A stretch of DNA of 34,900 bases from Bacteroidaceae bacterium (GTDB lineage Bacteria > Bacteroidota > Bacteroidia > Bacteroidales > Bacteroidaceae), in NCBI GenBank assembly GCA_024398475.1, contig JAKSJB010000022.1:1-34900 (forward strand). Direction: 5' to 3'. The notes under the pieces are model-generated. The model was not told the origin of the DNA and ran no database searches. It was given only the letters and a program-made list of their open reading frames with translations. Shown here in pieces: positions 22,762 through 31,998 of the stretch (position 1 is its first letter; every line of letters starts with the position of its first letter). The position numbers and the translations under genes were made by a program.

Positions 22762-25700
22762 TTAGATTGAATAATCGAGTTTGCTCATGCGTACATAAGT
22801 TGCATAGCGATGCTGTGCAGCCTTCTTTGCAGCGTCGAAGAGTTCCTGAGCCTCTGCTGGTTTTGCCTTCTTGAGTGAGAGGTAACGAACTTCACCGTCG
22901 AGGAATGCCTGGAAGTTATCCCAGTTTGGTTCCTTTGAGTCGAGTTGGAATGGATTCTTACCCTGTTCAGCAAGACGTGGATCGAAGCGCCAGAGGTGCC
23001 AGTAACCGCATTCAACGGCCTTAGCCTCTTCTGCCTGGCTCTTACCCATACCGCCCTTGGCCTTAAGACCGTGGTTGATACATGGAGCATAACCGATAAT
23101 GAGTGATGGACCTGGATAAGCCTCTGCTTCGCGGATTGCCTTCAGGCACTGGTTGTTGTCGGCACCCATAGCAACCTGAGCAACATATACGTAGCCGTAA
23201 GTTGACTGCATGAGACCGAGGTCTTTCTTTGTGATGCGCTTACCACCTGCAGCGAACTGAGCGATAGCACCGATTGGTGTAGCCTTTGAAGACTGACCAC
23301 CTGTATTTGAGTAAACCTCTGTATCGATAACGAAGATGTTGATGTCCTCACCTGATGCGAGTACGTGGTCGAGACCGCCGTAACCGATATCGTAGGAAGC
23401 ACCGTCACCACCGATAATCCACTGACTGCGCTTAACGAGGAAGTGACTGAGTTCGAGGAGTTGCTTGCAGATTGGGCAACCTGCTTCTGCATTCTTCTGT
23501 ACGAGTGGAACGAGTTTGGCAGCAGCAGCCTTTGAAGCATCTGCATCGTTCATACCTGCAATCCATTCTTCAGCAGCAGCCTTGTACTCTGCTGAACACT
23601 TGTCGCTCTGCATCATCTCTTCGAGGAGAGCCTTGATGCGTGCACGCATCTTCTTGTTTGCGAGAGTCATACCGAGTCCGAATTCGCAGAAGTCCTCGAA
23701 CAATGAGTTAGCCCATGCAGGACCCTGTCCCTTTTCGTTCTTAGTATAAGGAGTAGATGGGATTGAACCTGAATAGATTGAAGAACAACCTGTAGCGTTA
23801 GCCACGATTTCACGGTCACCGAAGAGTTGGGAGATGAGTTTTACGTATGGAGTTTCACCACATCCTGAACATGCACCTGAGAACTCGAAGAGAGGTGTAG
23901 CGAACTGGCTGAGACGTGGGTTAGACTTAACGTCGAGCAGATCCTGCTTTGACTTGACGTTCTTAACCAACCAATTCCAGTTTTCTGCCTCTGCCTTCTC
24001 ACCTTCAAACGGTACCATAGAGAGAGCCTTCTGACCCTTCTTGCCAAGACATACGTCAACACAGTTGCCGCATCCGAGACAGTCCATGACACCAACCTGC
24101 ATACGGAACTTCATACCCTTGATTGCTGCAGGAGCAAGAACGTCGATAGTAGCATCCTTGAAACCTGCTGCTTCAGTATCATCCATTACGAATGGACGGA
24201 TACAAGCGTGAGGACAAACGAATGCACACTTGTTACACTGTGAACAGAACTCAGGATCCCAAGTTGGAACCATTGCACTTACGCCGCGCTTTTCATAGGC
24301 AGCAGTACCTTGTTCCCAAGTACCGTCCTCAATACCCTTATATGCTGATACTGGGAGGAGGTCACCATTCTGTGCGTTGATTGGACGTACAAGATTCTTG
24401 ATGTAGTCAGGATCACCGTTGTCAACTGCTGGTTCGTCAGCGAGAGAAGCCCATGCTGGATCAACTGCAAGTTTCTGGTATTCGTTACCACGGTCAACTG
24501 CAGCGTAGTTCATGTTGACAACGTCCTCACCCTTCTTGCCGTAAGACTTGACGATGAACTTCTTCATCTGTTCGATGGCAAGGTCTACAGGGATTACCTC
24601 AGTAATGCGGAAGAATGCACTCTGGAGGATTGTGTTTGTACGGTTGCCGAGACCAATCTCCTGTGCAATCTTTGTTGCATTGATATAATATACTGTGATG
24701 TTCTTCTGAGCGAAGCAACGCTTAACATTGTTAGGCAGGTTCTTTGCAAGTTCGTCAGCATCCCAGATTGTATTGAGAAGGAATGTACCGTTCTCACGCA
24801 AGCCACGTGTTACGTCATACATACGGAGGTATGCCTGAACGTGACAAGCTACGAAGTTAGGAGTCTTGATCTGATATGTTGAGCGGATTGGAGTGTCACC
24901 GAAACGGAGGTGTGAACAAGTGAAGCCACCAGACTTCTTAGAGTCGTAGGAGAAGTAAGCCTGACAATACTTATTGGTGTTGTCACCGATAATCTTTACA
25001 GAGTTCTTGTTTGCACCTACAGTACCGTCAGCACCAAGTCCGAAGAACTTAGCCTCGAAGATTCCCTCGCCGCCGAGAGCCATTTCTTCCTTCATTGGAA
25101 GAGAACGGAATGTAACGTCATCAACGATACCGATTGTGAAATGATCCTTTGGCTGTGGAAGTTCAAGGTTCTCATATACTGAAAGGATGATTGTAGGAGT
25201 AACGTCGTTGCTACCGAGACCATAACGGCCGCCTACGATTACAGGAGCGTTCTCAACACCGTAGAATGCATCCTTCACGTCAAGAAGGAGTGGTTCGCCG
25301 CTTGCACCTGGTTCCTTGGTACGGTCAAGTACAGCAAGACGCTTACAAGTCTTAGGAACAGCAGCAAGGAGATGCTTAGTAGAGAATGGACGGTAGAGGT
25401 GAACACTAATCATACCATACTTCTTGCCGTTTGCATTGGCATAGTCGATTGCCTCGCGTGCAGCCTCAGTTGCAGAACCCATCATTACGATTACTTCCTC
25501 AGCATCTTCAGCACCGTAGTAAGAGAAGAGTTTGTATTCACGGCCGGTAATCTTGGAGATTTCCTTCATGTATTCTTCCACTACCTCAGGAACTGCATCA
25601 TAGTAAGGATTGCAGGATTCACGGTGAGCGAAGAATGTCTCAGGGTTTTCAGCCATACCCTTAGCCTGTGGATGTTCTGGAGAAAGAGCACGTGAACGGA

Positions 25701-26313
25701 ATTCTGCTACAGCCTCCATATCTACGAGTGGACGGAGATCTTCCATATCCATCTCCTCAATCTTCTGATATTCGTGTGATGTACGGAAACCGTCGAAGAA
25801 GTTGATGAACGGAACACGGCACTTGAGTGCTGCAAGATGAGCAACTGCGCTGAGGTCCATAACTTCCTGCACACTACCTTCAGCCAACATGGCGAAACCT
25901 GTCTGACGACAAGCCATGACGTCGCTGTGGTCACCGAAGATACAGAGTGAGTGACTTGCTACCGTACGTGCACTTACGTGGAATACGCTTGGGAGCATCT
26001 CACCTGCAATCTTGTACATATTTGGGATCATAAGGAGGAGTCCTTGTGAAGCAGTGAATGTAGTTGTAAGCGCACCAGCCTGAAGACTTCCGTGTACAGC
26101 ACCTGCAGCACCACCTTCTGACTGCATTTCCTGAACGCTTACTGTATCTCCGAAGAGATTCTTACGACCTGCCACAGCCCATTCGTCAACATGTTCAGCC
26201 ATTGGAGACGATGGCGTGATAGGATAGATTGCAGCCACTTCCGAGAACATATAGGCGATATGAGCGGCTGCCTGATTACCATCACAGGTAATGAATTTCT
26301 TTTCTTTTGCCAT
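22762..26313 (-). CDS. nifJ: Pyruvate:ferredoxin (flavodoxin) oxidoreductase
   Basis: A single-chain enzyme (1183 residues) that decarboxylates pyruvate to acetyl-CoA and reduces ferredoxin. Domains in order: the pyruvate/TPP-binding part with YPITPSSPM (30-38), the swivel and linker regions, the gamma-type region with GLGADGTVGANKNSVKIIGD (about 425-445), two [4Fe-4S] motifs C690-C693-C696-C700 and C745-C748-C751-C755, a third-cluster region with CSGCGETPY (about 812-822), and the TPP-binding GDGASYDIGYGG (about 968-979) with YSNTGGQSSKATP. Its electrons feed the Rnf complex encoded at 5231-10519. Codon use is GGT-rich, as in highly expressed genes. It lies 51 bases behind an AAA ATPase gene and has no clear promoter of its own. 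Confidence 0.97.
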   Translation of the reverse strand: MAKEKKFITCDGNQAAAHIAYMFSEVAAIYPITPSSPMAEHVDEWAVAGRKNLFGDTVSVQEMQSEGGAAGAVHGSLQAGALTTTFTASQGLLLMIPNMYKIAGEMLPSVFHVSARTVASHSLCIFGDHSDVMACRQTGFAMLAEGSVQEVMDLSAVAHLAALKCRVPFINFFDGFRTSHEYQKIEEMDMEDLRPLVDMEAVAEFRSRALSPEHPQAKGMAENPETFFAHRESCNPYYDAVPEVVEEYMKEISKITGREYKLFSYYGAEDAEEVIVMMGSATEAAREAIDYANANGKKYGMISVHLYRPFSTKHLLAAVPKTCKRLAVLDRTKEPGASGEPLLLDVKDAFYGVENAPVIVGGRYGLGSNDVTPTIILSVYENLELPQPKDHFTIGIVDDVTFRSLPMKEEMALGGEGIFEAKFFGLGADGTVGANKNSVKIIGDNTNKYCQAYFSYDSKKSGGFTCSHLRFGDTPIRSTYQIKTPNFVACHVQAYLRMYDVTRGLRENGTFLLNTIWDADELAKNLPNNVKRCFAQKNITVYYINATKIAQEIGLGNRTNTILQSAFFRITEVIPVDLAIEQMKKFIVKSYGKKGEDVVNMNYAAVDRGNEYQKLAVDPAWASLADEPAVDNGDPDYIKNLVRPINAQNGDLLPVSAYKGIEDGTWEQGTAAYEKRGVSAMVPTWDPEFCSQCNKCAFVCPHACIRPFVMDDTEAAGFKDATIDVLAPAAIKGMKFRMQVGVMDCLGCGNCVDVCLGKKGQKALSMVPFEGEKAEAENWNWLVKNVKSKQDLLDVKSNPRLSQFATPLFEFSGACSGCGETPYVKLISQLFGDREIVANATGCSSIYSGSIPSTPYTKNEKGQGPAWANSLFEDFCEFGLGMTLANKKMRARIKALLEEMMQSDKCSAEYKAAAEEWIAGMNDADASKAAAAKLVPLVQKNAEAGCPICKQLLELSHFLVKRSQWIIGGDGASYDIGYGGLDHVLASGEDINIFVIDTEVYSNTGGQSSKATPIGAIAQFAAGGKRITKKDLGLMQSTYGYVYVAQVAMGADNNQCLKAIREAEAYPGPSLIIGYAPCINHGLKAKGGMGKSQAEEAKAVECGYWHLWRFDPRLAEQGKNPFQLDSKEPNWDNFQAFLDGEVRYLSLKKAKPAEAQELFDAAKKAAQHRYATYVRMSKLDYSI

Positions 26314-26364
26314 GATAAATTTTAAAAGTAATTATTTTGTTGTTGTGAATAACATTCAGTTTTT

Positions 26365-27546
26365 TTAGTAGAGGAAACCAAAGAGCCACAAAGGAATCTG
26401 ATTGCCCTCACCTTCGTCCATCTGATTGACAGCAAAGATAATCTTCGACTTGCTCTTAAGTCTTGTTCCGTGTTCTGCTATACGGAATTCCTGGTCACCG
26501 TCGATTACGAATGAGCAGATGTTACCTGCCTTGTTCACCACATGGTCCTTCCACAGACTGTTGCAGAAGAAAGTCTCAAGCACGTCGTGCTCGTCAAATC
26601 TGCGTGGATAGAAACTGTACATGAGGTTGGAGTTGTGGAGGAGCACGCGTGCAGGCTTCTTAGGGAACTCGTCGCCCTTAGAGTAAATCATGTTTACGAG
26701 ACGTGCATCCATCAGATACTTGATGTAGTTCATCACCGTAGCACGACTCATGCCAAGTTCCTGAGCCAACTGACTCACGTTTGGCACGCTGCTGCCGCTG
26801 CTTGTAAGCAGATAGAACAGCAACTTGAGTTTAGGAAGATATTTAAGTTCAATCTGCTTCAGCTGCAGGATGTCCACCTCAATCATCATGTTCATCGTCT
26901 TCAGCAGGTTCTCGCTGTAGTTCTGAGGTTCAAGGAAGAACGGATAGAAACCATGATGGAGATAGTCATTGAAGTATTGGCGCGGATTGACCATACTGTT
27001 GATTTCCTTAGCAATGCGGGTATGGTTTTCCACAATGTCCTGAAGAGTAAATGCAGGGATATGGAGTCCTGTCTTGAGGTTGAGGAACTCGCGGAAAGAG
27101 AAACCACGCAGATTGTAACTGGTGACAATACCGTTGAGTTCAGGATTCTCCTCCTTCAGCCGCATCACACTTGAGCCGGTAAAGATTATCTTCAATCCAG
27201 GGAAGCGGTCATAGCACTCCCTCAACTGTGCGCTCCAATCAGGCTGCTTGAACACCTGATCTATCAGCAGGACCTTACCCCCGTTGTGATAGAACTCCTC
27301 GGCAAAAGCAGTAATACCTGTATTCTGAATGTAGAAATTATTGGTATTGATATACAGGCATTGGTGGTCATCAGGCGAATAGTTCTCCTGAGCATACTGC
27401 AGGAGGAATGTGGTCTTGCCCACACCACGTGCGCCCTTGATGCCTATCATGCGCTTTTTCCAATCAATTTCGTCCATAAGATCACGACGGACAGTCATGC
27501 CTAAATGTTCTACAAGATACTTGTGCGTACGGAAAAATGACTCCAT
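26365..27546 (-). CDS. AAA ATPase with DUF4143-type C-terminus
   Basis: A 393-residue protein of the AAA_14/DUF4143 group common in Bacteroidetes. Walker A is GARGVGKTT (38-46). The Walker B strand is LLIDQVF (93-99), with Gln97 where most relatives have the catalytic Glu (LLIDEV). The following TGSS (123-126) and NLRGFSFREFLNL are typical. A winged-helix-like segment (VSQLAQELGMSRATVMNYIKYL, about 257-278) comes before the DUF4143 region. Members are often in toxin-like or mobile-element settings and their function is mostly unknown. The start at 27546 (MESFFRTHKYL) fits the family; an earlier ATG (27573) adds nine unlikely residues. It is 51 bases upstream of nifJ in the same direction and has its own promoter. 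Confidence 0.8.
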   Translation of the reverse strand: MESFFRTHKYLVEHLGMTVRRDLMDEIDWKKRMIGIKGARGVGKTTFLLQYAQENYSPDDHQCLYINTNNFYIQNTGITAFAEEFYHNGGKVLLIDQVFKQPDWSAQLRECYDRFPGLKIIFTGSSVMRLKEENPELNGIVTSYNLRGFSFREFLNLKTGLHIPAFTLQDIVENHTRIAKEINSMVNPRQYFNDYLHHGFYPFFLEPQNYSENLLKTMNMMIEVDILQLKQIELKYLPKLKLLFYLLTSSGSSVPNVSQLAQELGMSRATVMNYIKYLMDARLVNMIYSKGDEFPKKPARVLLHNSNLMYSFYPRRFDEHDVLETFFCNSLWKDHVVNKAGNICSFVIDGDQEFRIAEHGTRLKSKSKIIFAVNQMDEGEGNQIPLWLFGFLY

Positions 27547-27636
27547 ATAACAATAAACTTTACCCGTCGGCACAAGGCCTCCGGCTGATTAATAAACAAT
27601 TATAAGCCAACGCTTATCATTTACTAGGAAGTACTC

Positions 27637-27672
27637 TTTGCTAGCAAAATAAAGTACCGAATTCGAATTCGG
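27637..27672. promoter_or_regulatory. Palindromes in the ATPase leader
   Basis: A perfect 16-bp palindrome CCGAATTCGAATTCGG (27657-27672) lies just downstream of the promoter box at 27676-27683, where the RNA would start on the minus strand. A second palindrome TTTGCTAGCAAA (27637-27648) follows within the leader. Both could be regulator-binding sites or RNA hairpins. Confidence 0.55.
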
Positions 27673-27675
27673 GTG

Positions 27676-27683
27676 CAAAGGTA
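27676..27683 (-). promoter_or_regulatory. Promoter -7 box of the ATPase (and possibly nifJ)
   Basis: On the minus strand it reads TACCTTTG, followed by a leader of about 125 bases before the ATG at 27546. Confidence 0.7.
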
Positions 27684-27813
27684 CATAAAAATATTTGAAT
27701 TTGCAAAGTTGAGTTAACAAAATAATAAAATTTCATCATTTTTTCTTGTTTCGCCGATTTATGCCACCACCCTGATACTCATCACATATAGGTACATTTC
27801 ATGCAAAAGAAAT

Positions 27814-27845
27814 GGTCGGTGCGCGACTATCATTCCACACCGACC
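27814..27845 (-). terminator. Hairpin after the TonB-receptor-like gene
   Basis: An 8-bp stem GGTCGGTG / CACCGACC (27814-27821 and 27838-27845) lies about 50 bases past the stop of the minus-strand gene. On that strand it continues ATTTCTTTTGC, a modest terminator. The rest of 27574-27897 contains the ATPase promoter and leader. Confidence 0.5.
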
Positions 27846-27897
27846 GACAAACATTGCCCCGACGGACTTGCCGTCTGAAAGCAACAAACATTATTTT

Positions 27898-30072
27898 CTA
27901 TTGTTTTTTCTGTCCCACGAGGTCATCGTTCTCGATGGTCTTGTTAGCCTTCTTCACCGATGAACGAAGGTTGCCGAACCTATACGATACAAAGACCACA
28001 CACCAGCGTCTCACCTGTTTCTGTGAAAGCAATCCAGTCATGTCGGGCTGGTTGATGTACTGTCTGAAGTGTTCCCTGTGCATGAACGGATTGTTGACAC
28101 CCACCATCACGTTCAGACGGTCCTCCCTGAGGAATGAACGACGGAGACCGATACCGTGCCACCATTGCATGTTATGATGCGTATAGACATCCTGCACGGC
28201 ATTCTGCGAACAACCCGCATTCACCTGCAGTTTCACCTTCCACCACAGATCCTGCAGGAAAGAGATGTTGCCGCAGCCATACCAGCGCTCCTGACTGAGT
28301 CCGAGGTTGTCGTTGCTCACCTTAGCCCATCCACCGTCAAGGTTGGCAGTAAGGTTGGTCTTCGGAGTAGGCTGCCAGCGCACGTAGAGATTGGCAATGT
28401 GTGAAGCATACTTCTGGACATTGCCGTATGTAGAGCACAACTTGTCGTTTTCAGCCGTGAGAATCGAACCGATACCGTCGTTGCCGAACGAAGAAGTAAC
28501 ACTGAAACTTGTCACAATCTTAGGACTGATGAACGTATGCGTGAGAGACACCTTGCCTGGACGCGAACTGTCAAGATAAGGATTACCCTGTTCAATCTGA
28601 ATCATATCCTCGTGACGGAACGGATTGAGATAATCGATACCCGGACGTTCCACACGCGACGAGTAATTGAGCCGGAGCGAGTTGGCATCATCAATCTTGT
28701 AGTAAAGCGAAGCAAACGGCACGAAGTCGCTGAGCCTGCGTCCATAGTTGTCGGCACTGCCGTCATGGAACCTAGCCCTCAGGTTGGCATACTCATAGCG
28801 GAGTCCGGCAGTAGCACTCCATTTCGGAGAAGTAAAGCGATATTCGGCATAGGCAGCCAGAACATCCGTAACATGAGAGAAGTCATTCGATGAAATCAGT
28901 TCCCCGTCATGCTTCTGATGACCTTCGGCACTATTGTTTCTGTTGATATACTTGGCACCCACGTTCAATGCATGCATCTGTGAGATAGGACGTTCCCAGT
29001 CTGCCTGGAAAGTATGTTCCACAAACATACCGTCATTGTCGCGGAAATAGCGGTTGAAGTCGTATGAAGCAGGACGGTTTACCCAGTCGAAATAGTTTTC
29101 GCCCAACTGATAGTGAGTATCCGAAGTGGAAAGGAGATACGAGAGAGTGAAAATCTCCCCCTGACGACGTGTAAGATGCTGATAATCGACCTTACCGTCG
29201 AAGTTGTAGTACGACTGGCGACTGTTGCTGTAGTCATCGGAATACCCCCACAGAGTATTTTCCCCGTTCAGCATCCTGATACCGCCGTATCCATTAATCT
29301 TCACGTTGTAGGCAACCCCGTCGAGCGAAGCAGAAATCAGATTGAGCGAATCCAGTTCATACGAAGCAGAAAGATCCACGACATGTACAAGTCCCGGATT
29401 GTTCTGATACAGATCCACATTCATGCTGCTGCCCGAAGCCTTGTAGTTGAGGTTCTGAGAAATGTCGGCTTCCGAACCCGACTTAGTCATATCAATCATT
29501 GAATACGTAGTGGAAAGGTCGAGTCTGCCAAGTTTCGTACCGAGATAGAGAGTCCCCACAGGCTCACCCTGATTGTCCGTCTGCAAAGCCACCGTACCCA
29601 TCAATCCATCAATCGACACATTCTTCTTCATCACGATGTTCAGTATTCCGTCCACTCCCTCGGCATCATACCTTGCACCAGGTTCTGTAATCACCTCAAT
29701 GCGGTCAATGAGAGAAGCAGGAATAGCCTCAAACACCTGCTTGGCATTATTCGTAAACGAATTGTTCGGACGTCCGTCCTTGAATATACGGATATTGCCG
29801 CTGCCCTTAATCTTGATGTTCCCGTCATTGTCGACAGTGAGGAACGGAACCTTACGCAGCATGTTCATGGTGTTGAGTGTCTTCGAGTCATCATCACTTG
29901 CCACGTCATAGGAAATACGGTCATTCTTCTGCTTCACCAAAGGTTTCTGGGCAGTCACGCTCACCTGGTTGAGAAGTATCTCCCATCTTATGGAATCCTC
30001 CTTTGTCTGAGCGCTGCAGAAGACAGAAGAAGCAGCACACATTGCAGTTAATAGAAATCCAGTAGTTTTCAT
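27898..30072 (-). CDS. TonB-receptor-like outer-membrane barrel family protein
   Basis: A 724-residue outer-membrane protein with a signal peptide (MKTTGFLLTAMCAASSVFCSAQ). After a short linker comes a plug-like domain: DRISYDVASDDDSKTLNTMNML (segment 50-71) and IPASLIDRIEVITEPGARYDAEGVDGILNIVMKK (about 118-151). The rest is a large beta-barrel with many aromatic strand ends. There is no TonB box and no N-terminal carboxypeptidase-like domain in view. This matches the outer-membrane protein beta-barrel family (OMP_b-brl_3) in Bacteroidetes. The ligand is unknown. No consensus promoter is obvious in the divergent gap with 30340, and no regulatory or SusD partner adjoins it. Confidence 0.8.
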   Translation of the reverse strand: MKTTGFLLTAMCAASSVFCSAQTKEDSIRWEILLNQVSVTAQKPLVKQKNDRISYDVASDDDSKTLNTMNMLRKVPFLTVDNDGNIKIKGSGNIRIFKDGRPNNSFTNNAKQVFEAIPASLIDRIEVITEPGARYDAEGVDGILNIVMKKNVSIDGLMGTVALQTDNQGEPVGTLYLGTKLGRLDLSTTYSMIDMTKSGSEADISQNLNYKASGSSMNVDLYQNNPGLVHVVDLSASYELDSLNLISASLDGVAYNVKINGYGGIRMLNGENTLWGYSDDYSNSRQSYYNFDGKVDYQHLTRRQGEIFTLSYLLSTSDTHYQLGENYFDWVNRPASYDFNRYFRDNDGMFVEHTFQADWERPISQMHALNVGAKYINRNNSAEGHQKHDGELISSNDFSHVTDVLAAYAEYRFTSPKWSATAGLRYEYANLRARFHDGSADNYGRRLSDFVPFASLYYKIDDANSLRLNYSSRVERPGIDYLNPFRHEDMIQIEQGNPYLDSSRPGKVSLTHTFISPKIVTSFSVTSSFGNDGIGSILTAENDKLCSTYGNVQKYASHIANLYVRWQPTPKTNLTANLDGGWAKVSNDNLGLSQERWYGCGNISFLQDLWWKVKLQVNAGCSQNAVQDVYTHHNMQWWHGIGLRRSFLREDRLNVMVGVNNPFMHREHFRQYINQPDMTGLLSQKQVRRWCVVFVSYRFGNLRSSVKKANKTIENDDLVGQKKQ

Positions 30073-30289
30073 AATCCCAAAAAATTAAAATCCATTTACC
30101 TTATTTTCATTTCGTTTTTATCCCTTTGACGCAACTCTTTCGGGAAAACTACAGAAACTTGGACAAAATTCGAAAAAAAAAGAAAATTGGGAGCAAATCC
30201 CAGGGACTGAAAATCATGACAAAACCCACAAATAGGGAAAATACGTTCTGAAATAGGATAAATACTATTGCAGCAGCAGGAAAAAGCAC

Positions 30290-30297
30290 TATCTTTG
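30290..30297 (+). promoter_or_regulatory. Promoter -7 box for the DUF4476 gene
   Basis: TATCTTTG, 43 bases before the ATG at 30340, with a TTG near 30268-30270. Confidence 0.7.
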
Positions 30298-30339
30298 CGG
30301 CAGAAAAATCAATTGTTGAACCACTAAACACAAACGATT

Positions 30340-30804
30340 ATGAAAAGATTATTTATCGCTTTCTTAGCAATGGTTACCCTCACGGCAAACGCACAGAATA
30401 TGAATAAGGCTCACATGGAGCGTCACGATAACCCACGCACAATAGAAATCGGCCGCAGGAATGACGCAAAAATCATGATAGCCCCAGCAGACAGAAACGA
30501 AGCCGACATGGTCATCAGACTAATCCGCAGCACCAGTTTCGATGACAGGAAACTTGAAGTAGCAAAAGTATGCCTTGCACTACGCCCTATGTATGCAGCC
30601 GACATCGAGACAATAGCCAAGACCTTCAGTTTCGACGACGGAAAACTCAAGTTCCTCGAATACGCATACAAATACTGCATCGACAGAGAGAACATGATGA
30701 GATTCACCAACCTGTTCTCCTTCAGGTCAAATTCCGACAAATGGCGTGATTTCCTTCTGAAGAACCACAAGAACAACACAAGACCTACGCCACAAAGACG
30801 TTAG
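30340..30804 (+). CDS. DUF4476 domain protein
   Basis: A 154-residue secreted protein (signal MKRLFIAFLAMVTLTANAQ). The body from about residue 45 has the helical repeats of DUF4476: MVIRLIRSTSFDDRKLEVAK, YAADIETIAKTFSFDDGKLKFLEYAYKYCIDRENM and FTNLFSF. These are typical secreted or envelope proteins of Bacteroidetes with unknown function. It has its own promoter and terminator. Confidence 0.8.
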   Translation: MKRLFIAFLAMVTLTANAQNMNKAHMERHDNPRTIEIGRRNDAKIMIAPADRNEADMVIRLIRSTSFDDRKLEVAKVCLALRPMYAADIETIAKTFSFDDGKLKFLEYAYKYCIDRENMMRFTNLFSFRSNSDKWRDFLLKNHKNNTRPTPQRR

Positions 30805-30821
30805 TGGACAAGACATAAAAT

Positions 30822-30859
30822 AGCCCAGCATTGACTTTGAAATGCTGGGCTTCTTTTTT
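30822..30859 (+). terminator. Intrinsic terminator of the DUF4476 gene
   Basis: Stem AGCCCAGCATT / AATGCTGGGCT (30822-30832 and 30841-30851), 11 bp, then a T-rich run. Confidence 0.85.
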
Positions 30860-31998
30860 CCGTATCTTTTCCAGACGTACAATAATTCAGACAAGCAAAA
30901 AAATACCGACATCATAGGATTTCCTAAAATGTCGGCGCCTAAAATATTCCCTGTAAGAATCATTCTCCATTTATGTTTGTCACTTGTTGACATGCTTTTT
31001 GCCCCCAAAAAGGGCTGAAAGTCCGACACTCTACAGCCCAATCCGTAAGGGTTGGGTATCATCGTTATAGATAATAATCAAATACCTTAGCCCACAACCC
31101 GAAGGGGTGTGCCGTAGGATTTGCGTTTGCGTTTGCGTTTGCGTTTATTAATTTTGCGTTTGCGTTAGGGGTTGCGTTCCCCCACCCTTCGTGGTAATCT
31201 ACCCTAAAAAATGACAAAATGACTTTTTGACAAAATGACTTTTTGACTTTTTGACTCAAGCCGGCTTTTTTGAGAGTCAGTAACAGGTCAGTTATGAGTC
31301 AGTAACGAGTCAGTAACGAAGTCGGGGGCGTTAGAGCCAACGACCCTACAAGTCTACGAGTCAACAAGTCTACGAGTCAACAAGTCTACAAGACAACAAG
31401 TCTACGAGACATCAATTCGTCAAAAAGTCAATTTGTCAAAAAGTCAATTTGTCAATTTGTCAAAAAATAGGATTTGTAGCACAGTCAAAGGCTGGGACAA
31501 GTACAAATCCTTTCAACTATTTTCAAGGCACGACAAGCCAACATCATTTAGTGTATTTCATCATCATTACCTGCAAGGCTCGGGCGGGCGCGCTCGGGAG
31601 GGAGTATAACCCATAAAAAATTTATTTGGAGGTATAATATTAATAGAAGTAATCTCCTAACAATCAATAATATATATCTTGAAAGATAGAAAAGTGATGA
31701 CACACTACTTGAGGGAGAAGTATGCATCATCACTTTTAACATATTTAACCTAAATTAAGGTATGCGAATTCAACTCGCAAGTGCAATCAATTCTAATTGA
31801 TGTTGTCTATCTTGTCGTTAAGAACTTGCAGGGAAAGCAACTGTCAGTTGCATTCATCTTAGTGCAATCTACACATATAATACAAAACATAAATAGCCTA
31901 CTAGCTGTAGAATTTTACAGAGAGTAGGCTATTCACATAAAGTGAGAATTCGTATTCAGTATGTTTCTAAATAGCACCTCATGTTAAGTGACAGTCTA
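30860..31998. repeat. Gene-free region with repeats and hairpins
   Basis: No convincing gene. 31001-31060 holds hairpins with AGCCCAA and TTGGG arms. 31108-31175 has GCAAAC hexamers (reverse orientation, GCGTTT) and a GC-rich palindrome remnant. 31200-31256 and 31409-31465 hold octamer variants (GTCAAAAA, GTCAATTT), and 31349-31400 has RAGTCWAC units. From about 31469 the sequence turns AT-rich and structured. A 10-bp hairpin AGGATTTGTA / TACAAATCCT lies at 31469-31511, an 11-bp hairpin AAAAGTGATGA / TCATCACTTTT at 31690-31737, and an 11-bp stem AATAGCCTACT / AGTAGGCTATT with a second 5-bp stem inside it at 31892-31933. Confidence 0.7.
31892..31933 (-). terminator. Long hairpin downstream of the immunity-like gene
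   Basis: An 11-bp perfect stem enclosing CTGTA / TACAG, 66 bases past the stop of the minus-strand gene at 31999. On that strand the tail is ATTTATGTTTTG. It could be a terminator or a structured regulatory RNA. Confidence 0.5.

Noticed and set aside
30149..30331. Minus-strand frame in the divergent gap before the DUF4476 gene
   Set aside because: Crosses the DUF4476 promoter, has no family support and low-complexity hydrophobic composition.
31548..31742. Minus-strand frame of 64 codons in the structured region
   Set aside because: Leu/Ile/Ser-rich translation of AT-rich DNA, overlaps a strong hairpin, no recognised motif.
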